A program made the translations under genes and the position numbers. Positions 54,428 through 64,000 of a stretch of 64,000 nt of DNA are shown piece after piece; position 1 is the stretch's first letter; each line of letters starts with the position of its first letter. The notes beneath the pieces are model-generated. The model saw nothing but the letters and a program-made list of their open reading frames with translations. It ran no database searches and had not been told where the DNA came from. This DNA is from Sphingobium sp. JS3065 (GTDB lineage: Bacteria; Pseudomonadota; Alphaproteobacteria; Sphingomonadales; Sphingomonadaceae). The stretch spans positions 1,364,001 to 1,428,000 of the forward strand of contig NZ_CP102664.1 in assembly GCF_026427355.1 (NCBI RefSeq), given 5' to 3'.

Positions 54428-54503
54428 TGGTGGAGCCTAGCGGGATCGAACCGCTGACCTCCTGCATGCCATGCAGGCGCTCTCCCAGCTGAGCTAAGGC
54501 CCC
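54428..54503 (-). tRNA. tRNA-Ala(GGC), copy 2
   Basis: Identical over all 76 bases to the copy at 54158-54233, including CCA. The spacer between them shares little, so only the tRNA unit was duplicated or kept equal by gene conversion. Anticodon GGC in loop ATGGCAT. Confidence 0.96.
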
Positions 54504-54590
54504 GTTTCCAGTATCGGCGCCGTTGGGGCGGCGCCTCGGAGGCCGCTGCCATTAGGTGGCGGCGAACTCCTTGGCAAGCACAAAATTCAA

Positions 54591-54926
54591 TTAATTGTCG
54601 TCGTCGCCATCGTCGCCGGCGGCGTCCACACCCAGGTCGTCGTCACCGCCCAGATCGACGTCATTATCCGGCGAATCGCCATCGTCATCGACGTCCAGAT
54701 CCAGGTCCAGATCGTCGTCCGCCGTCTCGCGCTCGCCGTCTGCGGTTTCGATGACCTTCTTGGGCGCTTCCTCATAGGGCAGCGGCTGCTTCGACTTCAG
54801 CACGGGTTCGGGTTCCCAGGCAGTGCCGCAGTTGATGCAGGTGACCGGGTCATCCTTGCCCAGGTCATAGAAGCGCGTGGCGCATTTCGGGCAGGTACGC
54901 TTCGTGCCCCATTCAGCCTTGACCAT
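54591..54926 (-). CDS. FYDLN-acid-domain protein (TIGR02300 family)
   Basis: 111 residues from the ATG at 54926 (AAGG before it). A zinc-ribbon-like head, MVKAEWGTKRTCPKCATRFYDLGKDDPVTC then INCGTAWEP, has CPKC and CINC pairs with the FYDL motif that names the family. The C-terminal half is a long acidic tail of Asp with few other residues (DDDLDLDLDVDDDGDSPDND and on). The function is unknown; zinc binding and a nucleic-acid or protein-mimic role are guesses from composition. It is divergent from aroA, an arrangement frequent in alphaproteobacteria. Confidence 0.92.
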   Translation of the reverse strand: MVKAEWGTKRTCPKCATRFYDLGKDDPVTCINCGTAWEPEPVLKSKQPLPYEEAPKKVIETADGERETADDDLDLDLDVDDDGDSPDNDVDLGGDDDLGVDAAGDDGDDDN

Positions 54927-55076
54927 GTCCGGCCTTTTCCTTCTCTTGCGAGTGCTCAAAACAGATATTACGCGGCACGACAGGGGTCGCCCGCGAAGAG
55001 ACGGCGCCTTGCCATAGCGAAACCGCCCTGTCAAAAGCCGGGCGCAATTTTTCAAGCCTTACAGACGGATTTCCCC

Positions 55077-56429
55077 GTGACCGCTTCTTCCGACCAGCAG
55101 CTTCCTCAACATCAGACGGCCACTTTCACCGCCGCCCCGGCCCTTTCCGGGTCGATCACCGTGCCGGGCGACAAGAGCATTTCGCACCGCTCGCTGATGC
55201 TTTCCGCGCTGGCCGTGGGCGAAAGCCGCGTCGAGGGACTGCTGGAGGGAGAGGATGTTCTGTCCACCGCCGCCGCCATGCGGGCGATGGGTGCGGACAT
55301 CCGCAGGCAGGAAGACGGAATCTGGCACATCCATGGCGTCGGCGTGGGCGGCCTGCTCCAGCCGACAACCGCGCTCGACATGGGCAATAGCGGCACCTCT
55401 ACCCGCCTGCTGATGGGCCTGATCGCCAGCCACGCCATCACCGCGACCTTCGTGGGCGACGCCTCGCTCAGCAAGCGCCCCATGGCCCGAGTCACCGATC
55501 CGCTGTCCCGCATGGGCGCCAGCTTCACGACCAGCCCCGGGGACCGCCTGCCGCTCACCATGCGGGGCGCCTGCCCGGCCGTGCCGCTGGACTATCGCCT
55601 CCCCGTCGCTTCCGCGCAGGTGAAGTCGGCAATCCTGCTCGCGGGCCTCAACACCCCAGGCATCACCCGCATCGTCGAACCCATCCCGACCCGCGACCAT
55701 AGCGAACGCATGCTCAGGGGCTTCGGCGCCGACCTCCATGTCGATGTCGAAGCCGACGGCACCCGCATCATCACGCTCAAGGGAGAAGCGGAACTGCGCC
55801 CGCAGTCGATCATCGTGCCCGGCGATCCCTCTTCCGCCGCCTTCCCGATGGTCGCCGCGCTGCTGGTTCCCGGATCGAAGGTCGCCATTGCCAATGTCGG
55901 CCTCAACGCGACCCGCGCTGGCCTGATCGACCTGCTGCGCGAAATGGGCGGCGACATCGCCATCGAAAACCCCCGCGAAGTCGGCGGCGAGCCGGTCGGC
56001 GACCTCGTCATCACCGCCTCAGCGCTCAAGGGCGTCGAACCCGACCCGGCCCGCGCCCCGTCGATGATCGACGAATATCCCATCGCCTTCATCGCCGCCG
56101 CCTTTGCCGAAGGACGCAGCACATTCCGCGGCCTGGAGGAATTGCGCGTCAAGGAATCGGACCGCATCGCCACCATGGCGGCGGGCCTGCGCGCCATCGG
56201 CGTCTCTGTCGAGGAACTGGAGGACGGCATCGTCATAGAGGGCAGCGGCGGAGCGCTCCTGCCCGGCGGCGGTCCCATCGCCACCAAGCTCGACCACCGC
56301 ATCGCCATGAGCTTTGCCGTGGCCGGCCTGGTATCCAGGGACGGCGTCACCATCGACGACATGCGTCCGGTCGCCACCAGCTTCCCCGGTTTCACCGGCC
56401 TGCTGCAATCGCTCGGCGCGCTGGCATGA
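55077..56429 (+). CDS. aroA: 3-phosphoshikimate 1-carboxyvinyltransferase (EPSP synthase, class II-like)
   Basis: A 450-residue enzyme of the shikimate pathway, starting at GTG. GDKSISHRSLMLSAL, LDMGNSGTSTRLLMGL, DASLSKRPMARV, SAQVKSAILLAGL, TRDHSERMLRGFG, GDPSSAAFPMVAALL, DEYPIAFIAAAFAEG and LRVKESDR are the family blocks. The pattern follows class II enzymes of the Agrobacterium CP4 kind, but the residue at the CP4 Ala100 position (NSGT here, NAAT in CP4) is Gly. It joins shikimate-3-phosphate and phosphoenolpyruvate. The next gene overlaps its stop. Confidence 0.97.
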   Translation: MTASSDQQLPQHQTATFTAAPALSGSITVPGDKSISHRSLMLSALAVGESRVEGLLEGEDVLSTAAAMRAMGADIRRQEDGIWHIHGVGVGGLLQPTTALDMGNSGTSTRLLMGLIASHAITATFVGDASLSKRPMARVTDPLSRMGASFTTSPGDRLPLTMRGACPAVPLDYRLPVASAQVKSAILLAGLNTPGITRIVEPIPTRDHSERMLRGFGADLHVDVEADGTRIITLKGEAELRPQSIIVPGDPSSAAFPMVAALLVPGSKVAIANVGLNATRAGLIDLLREMGGDIAIENPREVGGEPVGDLVITASALKGVEPDPARAPSMIDEYPIAFIAAAFAEGRSTFRGLEELRVKESDRIATMAAGLRAIGVSVEELEDGIVIEGSGGALLPGGGPIATKLDHRIAMSFAVAGLVSRDGVTIDDMRPVATSFPGFTGLLQSLGALA

Positions 56430-56677
56430 CGCTCGATTTCGCCAATGTCATAGGCCTGATCGGCAGCGGCCTGATGGTCGTCGCCTATGCCTATAGCAAC
56501 ATGGCGAAGGTGCTGAACTTCATCCTCTTCAACCTGCTGAATCTGGTCGGCGCGCTGCTGCTGACCTATTCTCTCACGGTTCATTTCAACGTCGCGTCGA
56601 TGGCGCTGGAAGTCGTCTGGGCCTTCATCGCCCTCATCGGCCTCGCCAAGGCACTGCGGAAAGGCAAAGCATCATGA
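56426..56677 (+). CDS. Small membrane protein, CBU_0592-like
   Basis: An 83-residue protein with about three membrane helices (NVIGLIGSGLMVVAYAYSN; VLNFILFNLLNLVGALLLTY; VWAFIALIGLAKAL). The first helix pair and Asn-rich turn match the CBU_0592-type family of unknown function. It overlaps aroA (ATGA) at its start and cmk (ATGA) at its end, so it is translated within this operon. Confidence 0.85.
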   Translation: MTLDFANVIGLIGSGLMVVAYAYSNMAKVLNFILFNLLNLVGALLLTYSLTVHFNVASMALEVVWAFIALIGLAKALRKGKAS

Positions 56678-57309
56678 TCATCGCCGTCGATGGCCCCGCC
56701 GCGTCAGGCAAGGGCACGATCGCCAAGGCGCTGGGCCGCCATTACGGCCTCCCGGTCCTGGACACCGGCCTGCTCTACCGCGCGGTCGGCCTCGCCGTCC
56801 TCAAGGCCAGCGGCGACCCGGACCATGAAGCCGACGCGCTGGCCGCCTGTGGTTTCGATGACGCCATGCTCAGCGATCCGGCGCTGCGCAGCGAAGCGGT
56901 CGGCTCCCTCGCCTCCCGCGTGTCCATCCATCAGAGCGTCCGCAAGGCCCTGATCAAGCGCCAGCGCGACTTCGCGACCCAGCCGGGGGGCGCGATCCTG
57001 GACGGGCGCGACATCGCCACCGTCATCGCCCCTGACGCCGACGCCAAGATCTTCGTCACCGCCAGCGTCCATGTCCGCGCCCAGCGTCGCTATGACGATG
57101 CCTCGTCGCATGGCGGCCACCCCGATATGGACAGCCTGATCGCCGACATCCAGGCCCGCGACACCCGCGACATGAGCCGCGATCACGCCCCGTTGCGCGT
57201 GGCGGATGGAGCGGACTTGCTCGACACCAGCAATTTGACTATAGACGCGGCCGTCCAGCAGGCCATTGCGCTGGTGGACGCCCAGTTGGAACGTCGGCGA
57301 CAGGCCTGA
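56674..57309 (+). CDS. cmk: Cytidylate kinase
   Basis: A 211-residue nucleoside monophosphate kinase. P-loop DGPAASGKGT at 6-15, GLPVLDTGLLYRAVGL and GRDIATVIAPDADAKIFVTAS are the CMK signature, and RDTRDMSRDHAPLR the late conserved part. It phosphorylates CMP and dCMP. It overlaps the preceding small membrane gene and precedes rpsA by 170 bases, the standard order cmk-rpsA-ihfB. Confidence 0.97.
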   Translation: MIIAVDGPAASGKGTIAKALGRHYGLPVLDTGLLYRAVGLAVLKASGDPDHEADALAACGFDDAMLSDPALRSEAVGSLASRVSIHQSVRKALIKRQRDFATQPGGAILDGRDIATVIAPDADAKIFVTASVHVRAQRRYDDASSHGGHPDMDSLIADIQARDTRDMSRDHAPLRVADGADLLDTSNLTIDAAVQQAIALVDAQLERRRQA

Positions 57310-57479
57310 CGCGATGACGGCGCTTGGGATTCCCACGCGCCCTTTTTGCTTTTCCATGGGCGTCGACTCATCATGGCCGAACGGACGTTCGCGCGGCAAT
57401 CCGGCCACGCGGGCAGTTTGGCCTGAAAGACCACCGGACACAACCGGTAGGCCAGCAATGACGAGTGAAGGACTACAAC

Positions 57480-59192
<1,713 letters not shown>

Positions 59193-59222
59193 TCTCCTTC
59201 GATATCTAACTAAAGTAATATG

Positions 59223-59254
59223 GCCCGCTGGAACTATGCTCCAGCGGGCTTTTT
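59223..59254 (+). terminator. Rho-independent terminator of rpsA
   Basis: A perfect 10-base stem, GCCCGCTGGA / TCCAGCGGGC with loop ACTATGC, is followed directly by TTTTT. It lies 30 bases after the rpsA stop and is the cleanest terminator in the window. Confidence 0.93.
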
Positions 59255-59358
59255 CTATTCCCAAAATGAGAAAGTCATACCGATATTGGCCGATTGTCAC
59301 AGCCATAAGGATTCATTATAAATAAAGTGGGAACCAGAAGGGGGAGTCTGGAGGACCA

Positions 59359-59649
59359 ATGATACGCTCTGAACTGATACATAAACTGGCTGAGGAAAAT
59401 CCAAGCCTCAATCTCCAGGAAGTCGAAAGGATCGTCGATCTTTTCTTCAAGGAAATTGTCGATCGCCTTTCAACCGGCGGGCGAGTGGAGTTGCGCGGCT
59501 TCGGCGCGTTTACGACACGCGCACGCGAGGCGCGAACAGGACGGAATCCGCGAACGGGGGAGCAGGTTCCGGTGGATGCCAAGCGCGTTCCCTATTTCAA
59601 GCCCGGAAAGGAAATGCGGGAACGGTTGAACACAAAAGCCACCGTCTGA
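59359..59649 (+). CDS. ihfB: Integration host factor subunit beta
   Basis: A 96-residue DNA-bending protein. [20 protein letters not shown], then [46 protein letters not shown] and [14 protein letters not shown] are standard for IHF-beta/HU proteins, with the NPRTGE beta arm intercalating in DNA. GGAGG lies 4 bases before the ATG. It has its own start after the rpsA terminator. Confidence 0.96.
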   Translation: MIRSELIHKLAEENPSLNLQEVERIVDLFFKEIVDRLSTGGRVELRGFGAFTTRAREARTGRNPRTGEQVPVDAKRVPYFKPGKEMRERLNTKATV

Positions 59650-59703
59650 TTCAACCACATCCTTGACCTCCGTGCTGTTAGCCTTCAGTGGGTGACGGCC
59701 CGA

Positions 59704-59789
59704 GCGGACGTGGCGAAATCGGTAGACGCAGCGGACTTAAAATCCGCCTCCCCCTGGGAATGCGGGTTCAAGTCCCGCCGTCCGCACCA
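59704..59789 (+). tRNA. tRNA-Leu(TAA)
   Basis: A class II tRNA of 86 bases with CCA: acceptor GCGGACG/CGTCCGC, anticodon arm GCGGA-CTTAAAA-TCCGC (anticodon TAA), a variable arm of about 13 bases (CTCCCCCTGGGAA) and T-arm GCGGG-TTCAAGT-CCCGC. It reads UUA and, by wobble, UUG. Confidence 0.96.
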
Positions 59790-59964
59790 CGGCTTCTTTC
59801 AGGGGATATATCTGCCTGGAATATTTTGGGGTCGTCACCTTCCGGCTCGGAAAAGGCGGTAAAACAAAAGCCTGAAGCAGCCGATCCGATGCCATTGGCT
59901 CGGAATCCGTTCCAGTCCTGACCTTATCGCTGGATATCTGCGGCGATTGTGGCGATGATCGGCC

Positions 59965-61749
59965 ATGGCCGGCGCGATCAATCCACAAAGTTTCAGCGAT
60001 TCCCTCGTCATCCTGGGGGCAGCGGGACTGGTCATTCCGGGTTTTGCCCGGTTCCGGATCAGCCCGGTCATCGGCTTCATCCTCGTCGGCTTGGCGGTGG
60101 GTCCATCGGGACTGGGCGCGCTGGTGGGCCAATATCCCTGGCTCTATCATGTCACCATCTCCAACAGGGCGGCGATAGAGCCGTTCGCCGAGCTTGGCGT
60201 CATCCTGCTTCTGTTCTCCATCGGGCTGGAATTGAGTTTTCGTCGCCTTTGGACCATGCGAACGCAAGTATTCGGGGTCGGCGCCACAGAATTGATCGGC
60301 GGCGCTACTCTCATTGCACTTGGCCTTTACTTCCTGGGTCAGGCGCCCGCCGGCGCCTTCGGCCTGGGCCTCGCGCTGGCGCTGTCCTCCACCGCGGTCG
60401 TCCTGCCGATGGTGGGCACGCAAAGCGCCGTCGGCCGCGCCGCCTTTTCCATGCTGCTTTTCGAAGATCTGGCGCTGGTCCCCATCATCTTCATGCTGGG
60501 CGCGCTGGCCCCTTCCGTCGCCGCAAGCCCTGACGGGGCCTGGAGCGAACTGGCCGACACGCTGCTCAAGAGCGGCGTCACCATCGTCATCATGCTGGTC
60601 CTGGGCCGCATCTGCCTGCCGCATATCTTCAGCCAGGCGGCGCGCACCAAAAGCCCGGAGGTCTTTCTCGCCGCCAGCCTTCTGGTGGTCATCATTTCCA
60701 GCATGGCGACATCCATCGCCGGCCTGTCGCCCATCGTCGGCGCGCTTCTGGCCGGATTGCTGATCGCCGAAACCGACTATCATGGCGAGGTCGAGGTGAT
60801 GACCGCGCCGTTCAAGGGGCTGGCGCTGGGCGTCTTCCTCATCACCGTCGGCATGGGACTGGACGTGCGCGTCATCCTGGCCAACTGGCCCAACCTGCTT
60901 CTGGCGATGGTGGGCGTGGTCCTTGCCAAGACTCTCGTGACCGCGGCGCTGCTGTACATTTCGGGCGCAAGGAAAGGCGTGGCGCTGGAAGTCGGCGTGC
61001 TGATGTCCAGCCCTTCGGAAACCACCCTCATCGTGCTTTCCGCTGCGGCTGCGGCGCAGTTGATATTGCCCTCCACCGCCACCTTCTGGCAAATCGTGAC
61101 GGCGATCGGCCTTACCATCACGCCGCTGCTGGCGCGGCTGGGCCATGATATCGCCCGGCGACTGGAGATGGCGCTGGGGGAAGAGGCTCCGGAGATCGGC
61201 GAAGATCAGGCGGAGGCGGCTGCCGTGGTGATCGGCTTCGGGCGCGTTGGACGGATGGTCTGCGACTTGCTCACCCTGCACAAGCAGCGCTTCATCGTCG
61301 TGGAATCCGACCCCGATGTCGTCGCGGAAGCGCGGCGTAGCGGCTATCCTATCCTGTTCGGCGACGTGTCGCGGACCGAAATGCTCGACAAGCTGCGCCT
61401 GGGACATGCGCGGGCGTTGATCCTGACCATGGACGATCCCGTCCTGTCGGTCCGGGTGACGAAGCGGGTGCGCGGCTGGGTGCCGGATTTGCCCATCATC
61501 GCGCGTGCACGGGATACCGACCATGCGGCTCAACTCTATCGGGCAGGCGCAAGCGACGCGGTGCCGGAGACGCTGGAAAGCTCGCTTCAACTGGCGGAAA
61601 CGGCGTTGGTCGACTTGGGCGTGGCGATGGGGCCGGTGATCGCCTCCATCCATCAGACCCGCGAAGACCTGCGCATGGGAATCAAGGACGCGGCGCAGAT
61701 GGAAACGGCGCCCAAGCTGCGGCGGTTGCGGCCGGACGAGGTGCCTTAG
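59965..61749 (+). CDS. Kef-type cation:proton antiporter with TrkA-N domain (CPA2)
   Basis: 594 residues. About 12 membrane helices form the Na/H-exchanger core ([70 protein letters not shown]). A cytoplasmic TrkA-N domain follows near residue 410 ([19 protein letters not shown]) and binds nucleotide, with [20 protein letters not shown] and [10 protein letters not shown]. It resembles KefB/KefC/YbaL; it would exchange K+ or Na+ for H+. The end overlaps the convergent glutaminase by 4 bases. Confidence 0.94.
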   Translation: MAGAINPQSFSDSLVILGAAGLVIPGFARFRISPVIGFILVGLAVGPSGLGALVGQYPWLYHVTISNRAAIEPFAELGVILLLFSIGLELSFRRLWTMRTQVFGVGATELIGGATLIALGLYFLGQAPAGAFGLGLALALSSTAVVLPMVGTQSAVGRAAFSMLLFEDLALVPIIFMLGALAPSVAASPDGAWSELADTLLKSGVTIVIMLVLGRICLPHIFSQAARTKSPEVFLAASLLVVIISSMATSIAGLSPIVGALLAGLLIAETDYHGEVEVMTAPFKGLALGVFLITVGMGLDVRVILANWPNLLLAMVGVVLAKTLVTAALLYISGARKGVALEVGVLMSSPSETTLIVLSAAAAAQLILPSTATFWQIVTAIGLTITPLLARLGHDIARRLEMALGEEAPEIGEDQAEAAAVVIGFGRVGRMVCDLLTLHKQRFIVVESDPDVVAEARRSGYPILFGDVSRTEMLDKLRLGHARALILTMDDPVLSVRVTKRVRGWVPDLPIIARARDTDHAAQLYRAGASDAVPETLESSLQLAETALVDLGVAMGPVIASIHQTREDLRMGIKDAAQMETAPKLRRLRPDEVP

Positions 61750-62684
61750 GCATCCTCCTCCGGCGGGCTGAAAACCGACCAACCGGCGCGGCGGGCCAGT
61801 TCCTCCAGGGCCAATGTGCCGAGTTGGCTGTTCCCATTTTCATTCAGGCCGGGGGACCAGACCGCTATGGAGGCGCGGCCAGGGACGATCGCCAATATGC
61901 CGCCGCCTACCCCCGATTTGCCGGGAATGCCGACGCGGAAGGCGAAATCGCCCGATGCGTCATAATGGCCGCATGTCAGCATCAGGGCATTGATGCGCTT
62001 GGCCCGGCTGGACGAGACCACCCGTCCGCCCTCCGGATGCTGGCCATCGAGCATCAGATAACGTCCGGCCAGGGCCAGTTGACGGCAGCTCATTTCGATC
62101 GCGCATTGGTGGAAATAGGTGCCAAGCACCAGATCGACCGGATGCCTGACATTGCCGAAGGCGCGCATATAATTGGCGAGGGCCATGTTGCGGAAACCGG
62201 TCGCGGTTTCGGAGGCCGCAACGGTTTCGTTGATGGCGATACTGTCGTCACCGGCCAGATAGCGGACGAAGCGGAGCATTTCCCCGATGGCGACGCGGGG
62301 CTGGTGCCCGCCCAGATTGACGTCCGCGACGACGATCGCACCCGCGTTTATGAAGGGATTTCGGGGAATTCCCCTTTCCTGCTCCAGTTGGACGATGGAG
62401 TTGAAAGCGTTTCCGGAGGGTTCCCGCCCTACCCTTTCCCAAAGCTGGTCACCGACCTTGCCGAGCGCGAGGGTGAGGGCGAAGACCTTGGAGATGGACT
62501 GGATGGAGAAGCCCGTCCCGGAATCTCCGCCTTCGATCAGGCGGCCGTCGGCGGTGGCGATGGCGATGCCGAACTGGCCGGGGTCGACCTTCGCCAGTTC
62601 CGGAATGTAGCTGGCGACCGTGCCACGATCTTCCCGGATCGCGGCTTGGGCGACGATGTCGGCGAGGATCGCGGTCAGGTCCAT
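61746..62684 (-). CDS. glsA: Glutaminase (serine-dependent beta-lactamase-like family)
   Basis: A 312-residue enzyme that hydrolyses glutamine to glutamate and ammonia. The catalytic S-x-x-K (Ser63, Lys66) is in [55 protein letters not shown], and [20 protein letters not shown] are further family blocks. GAGG lies 6 bases before the ATG. It points toward the Kef gene, overlapping its end by four bases. Confidence 0.96.
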   Translation of the reverse strand: MDLTAILADIVAQAAIREDRGTVASYIPELAKVDPGQFGIAIATADGRLIEGGDSGTGFSIQSISKVFALTLALGKVGDQLWERVGREPSGNAFNSIVQLEQERGIPRNPFINAGAIVVADVNLGGHQPRVAIGEMLRFVRYLAGDDSIAINETVAASETATGFRNMALANYMRAFGNVRHPVDLVLGTYFHQCAIEMSCRQLALAGRYLMLDGQHPEGGRVVSSSRAKRINALMLTCGHYDASGDFAFRVGIPGKSGVGGGILAIVPGRASIAVWSPGLNENGNSQLGTLALEELARRAGWSVFSPPEEDA

Positions 62685-62992
62685 GGCTGGCCTCAGATGC
62701 CGGGGTTAGGATTGGGGTGACATAGGTTACATGATGGAGACGTAAGAGCGGAGCCGGGCATAGCTCGTTTGGGGTGGCGTAGGACAGGGAAATGTATCGG
62801 ACGGTGACGAGTGGCGAGTCTTGGCCATCAGGGGACGTTCGATATGATCATCATCCCAGCGAAGGCTGGGATCTCAGGCGATAGGGCACGGCCTAGCCTC
62901 ACGAGATCCCAGCTTTCGCCGGGATGACCGCTTGCAATGTCCGTCCACCCCGCCTCAAACCACCCCTCTATATGTCACGGGGAGGGTAGCGC
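62685..62992. other. Intergenic region between alaS end and glsA start
   Basis: 308 bases holding the family B repeat (62850-62928). The part next to 62684 should carry the glutaminase promoter. No gene seen. Confidence 0.5.
62850..62928. repeat. Palindromic intergenic repeat, family B
   Basis: Nearly identical to 53745-53825 (ATCATCCCAGCGAAGGCTGG ... CTTTCGCCGGGATGAC) with the same central ATAGGGCACGG-CC-AGCCTCACGAGATCCC. It stands 64 bases beyond the alaS stop, where it may also act as a transcript-end hairpin. Confidence 0.82.
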
Positions 62993-64000
62993 TTAAACCG
63001 TGACATTGGCCAGGGTGGCCCTGACCGCATCGATCGCGGCTTCAGCCTTGTCGCCTTCGGGGCCGCCGCCCTGGGCCATGTCGGGGCGGCCGCCGCCGCC
63101 CTTGCCGCCAAGGGCTTCGACACCGGCACGGACCAGATCTACGGCGCTGATGCTGCCCTTCAGATCGTCGGTCACGCCGACGGCGATGGTCGCGCGGCCG
63201 TCGACAACCGTCAGGACGGCGGAGACGCCGCTGCCGAGGGTCGCCTTGTTCTGGTCGACCAGGCCGCGCAGTTCCTTGGGGTCGAGGCCCTCTATGACCT
63301 GGCCGATGAAATTCACCGCACCGACCCTTTCCGGGCCTGCCGCCTGAGCGGCGCCTCCGCCGCCGATAGCCAGCGCCTTCTTCGCTTCGGCCAGTTCGCG
63401 TTCGAGCTTGCGGCTCTGTTCGACCAGCGCGGCGATGCGGGTGGGGACTTCCTCCGGCGTCGTCTTGAGCGCGGCGGCGGACTGGCGCAGGCGGTCTTCG
63501 CGGTCTGAGAGCCAGAGACGCGCCGCTTCGCCGGTCAGCGCCTCGATGCGGCGGACGCCCGATGAAACGGCGCTTTCCGAGATGATCTTGAAGATCGCGA
63601 TGTCGCCGGTCGCACGGACATGGGTACCGCCGCAAAGCTCGACCGAATAGCTGCGTGCATCGCCCTTCCCCATGGAAAGAACGCGGACCTCGTCGCCATA
63701 TTTTTCGCCGAACAGCGCCATCGCGCCCGCCTGGATGGCGTCGTCAGGCGTCATCAGGCGGGTCGTCACCGCTTCATTATGGCGGACCTGCTCATTCACA
63801 TCGGCTTCGATGGCGGCGATCTGGCTGTGGGTCAGCGCTTCGGGATGGGAGAAGTCGAAGCGCAGGCGATCCGGCGCGACGAGGCTGCCCTTTTGCGTGA
63901 CGTGCGCGCCAAGCCGGTTGCGGAGCGCCGCGTGCAGCAAATGGGTGGCGCTGTGGTTGGCGCGGATGCGGTCGCGGCGGTTGACGTCGACGCTAAGGTG
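62993..64000 (-). CDS. alaS: Alanyl-tRNA synthetase, C-terminal part (cut by window edge)
   Basis: The frame runs off the right edge; 335 residues are visible. They begin HLSVDVNRRDRIRANHSATH, which holds the HxxxH zinc/editing motif, and continue with the editing-site CGGTH (ELCGGTHVRATGDIAIF). The C-terminal oligomerisation domain (C-Ala) ends GGKGGGGRPDMAQGGGPEGD, then IDAVRATLANVTV, the usual AlaS end. It charges tRNA-Ala and clears Ser/Gly mischarging. No frameshift seen. Confidence 0.97.
   Translation of the reverse strand, partial: HLSVDVNRRDRIRANHSATHLLHAALRNRLGAHVTQKGSLVAPDRLRFDFSHPEALTHSQIAAIEADVNEQVRHNEAVTTRLMTPDDAIQAGAMALFGEKYGDEVRVLSMGKGDARSYSVELCGGTHVRATGDIAIFKIISESAVSSGVRRIEALTGEAARLWLSDREDRLRQSAAALKTTPEEVPTRIAALVEQSRKLERELAEAKKALAIGGGGAAQAAGPERVGAVNFIGQVIEGLDPKELRGLVDQNKATLGSGVSAVLTVVDGRATIAVGVTDDLKGSISAVDLVRAGVEALGGKGGGGRPDMAQGGGPEGDKAEAAIDAVRATLANVTV

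Noticed and set aside
59737..61782. Minus-strand open frame of 681 codons
   Set aside because: Antisense to the Kef antiporter and tRNA-Leu; composition is Gln/His/Arg-rich, typical of a shadow.

Overview
The window looks like a chromosomal segment of a sphingomonad (order Sphingomonadales, family Sphingomonadaceae, probably near Sphingobium). Three things point there. The right half has high G+C and carries a familiar alphaproteobacterial core order (gyrA; trpF-trpB-trpA-accD-folC; a FYDLN-type protein divergent from aroA; aroA-cmk-rpsA-ihfB). Small families typical of this group are present (DUF6628, FYDLN/TIGR02300, CBU_0592-like). Large TonB-dependent receptors occur inside a catabolic region. 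Family names rest on reading the proteins; no database search was possible.

Positions 1 to about 28,240 form an accessory region with visibly lower G+C. It ends at a tRNA(CAT) gene next to an IS5-type transposase fragment and a short tandem repeat, so it is probably a tRNA-associated genomic island whose other end lies outside the window. Almost every gene is on the minus strand. In order of transcription they are: a TonB receptor, two short-chain dehydrogenases (SDRs), a beta-oxidation set (MFE2-like hydroxyacyl-CoA dehydrogenase, thiolase, MaoC hydratase, acyl-CoA dehydrogenase), a Baeyer-Villiger monooxygenase (BVMO) with an SDR, an epimerase-like protein and a DszA/NtaA-type flavin monooxygenase, an AraC regulator, a PQQ-dependent quinohemoprotein alcohol dehydrogenase, a second BVMO followed 4 bases later by an alpha/beta hydrolase, an aldehyde dehydrogenase, an SDR, a second TonB receptor and a SnoaL-like protein cut by the window edge. 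One Asp/Glu racemase-family gene is on the plus strand at the far end. Taken together this reads as uptake, alcohol to ketone, ketone to lactone or ester, hydrolysis, aldehyde to acid, then CoA-linked beta-oxidation. A cyclic or branched ketone or alcohol, such as a terpenoid, is a plausible substrate class, but the substrate cannot be read from the sequence and no acyl-CoA ligase is visible.

From 28,240 onward the region is core: a polysaccharide deacetylase-like protein with a sensor kinase whose ATPase boxes are degenerate, an Lrp/AsnC regulator, two paralogous exported repeat proteins, gyrA with a DUF952 gene, a divergent glycosyltransferase / LpxL-like acyltransferase pair, the trp-accD-folC operon with ATGA overlaps, DUF6628, an AmpG-like permease, an orphan receiver, an RluB-type pseudouridine synthase with rsmD, a globin divergent from an NsrR-type regulator with a clear NsrR-like operator between them, a UvrD/PcrA helicase, two identical tRNA-Ala(GGC) genes, the FYDLN protein, aroA, a small membrane protein, cmk, rpsA, ihfB, tRNA-Leu(TAA), a Kef-type antiporter, glutaminase and the C-terminal part of alaS.

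Two families of palindromic intergenic repeats are scattered only through the core half. They are one of the clearest non-gene structures in the window.
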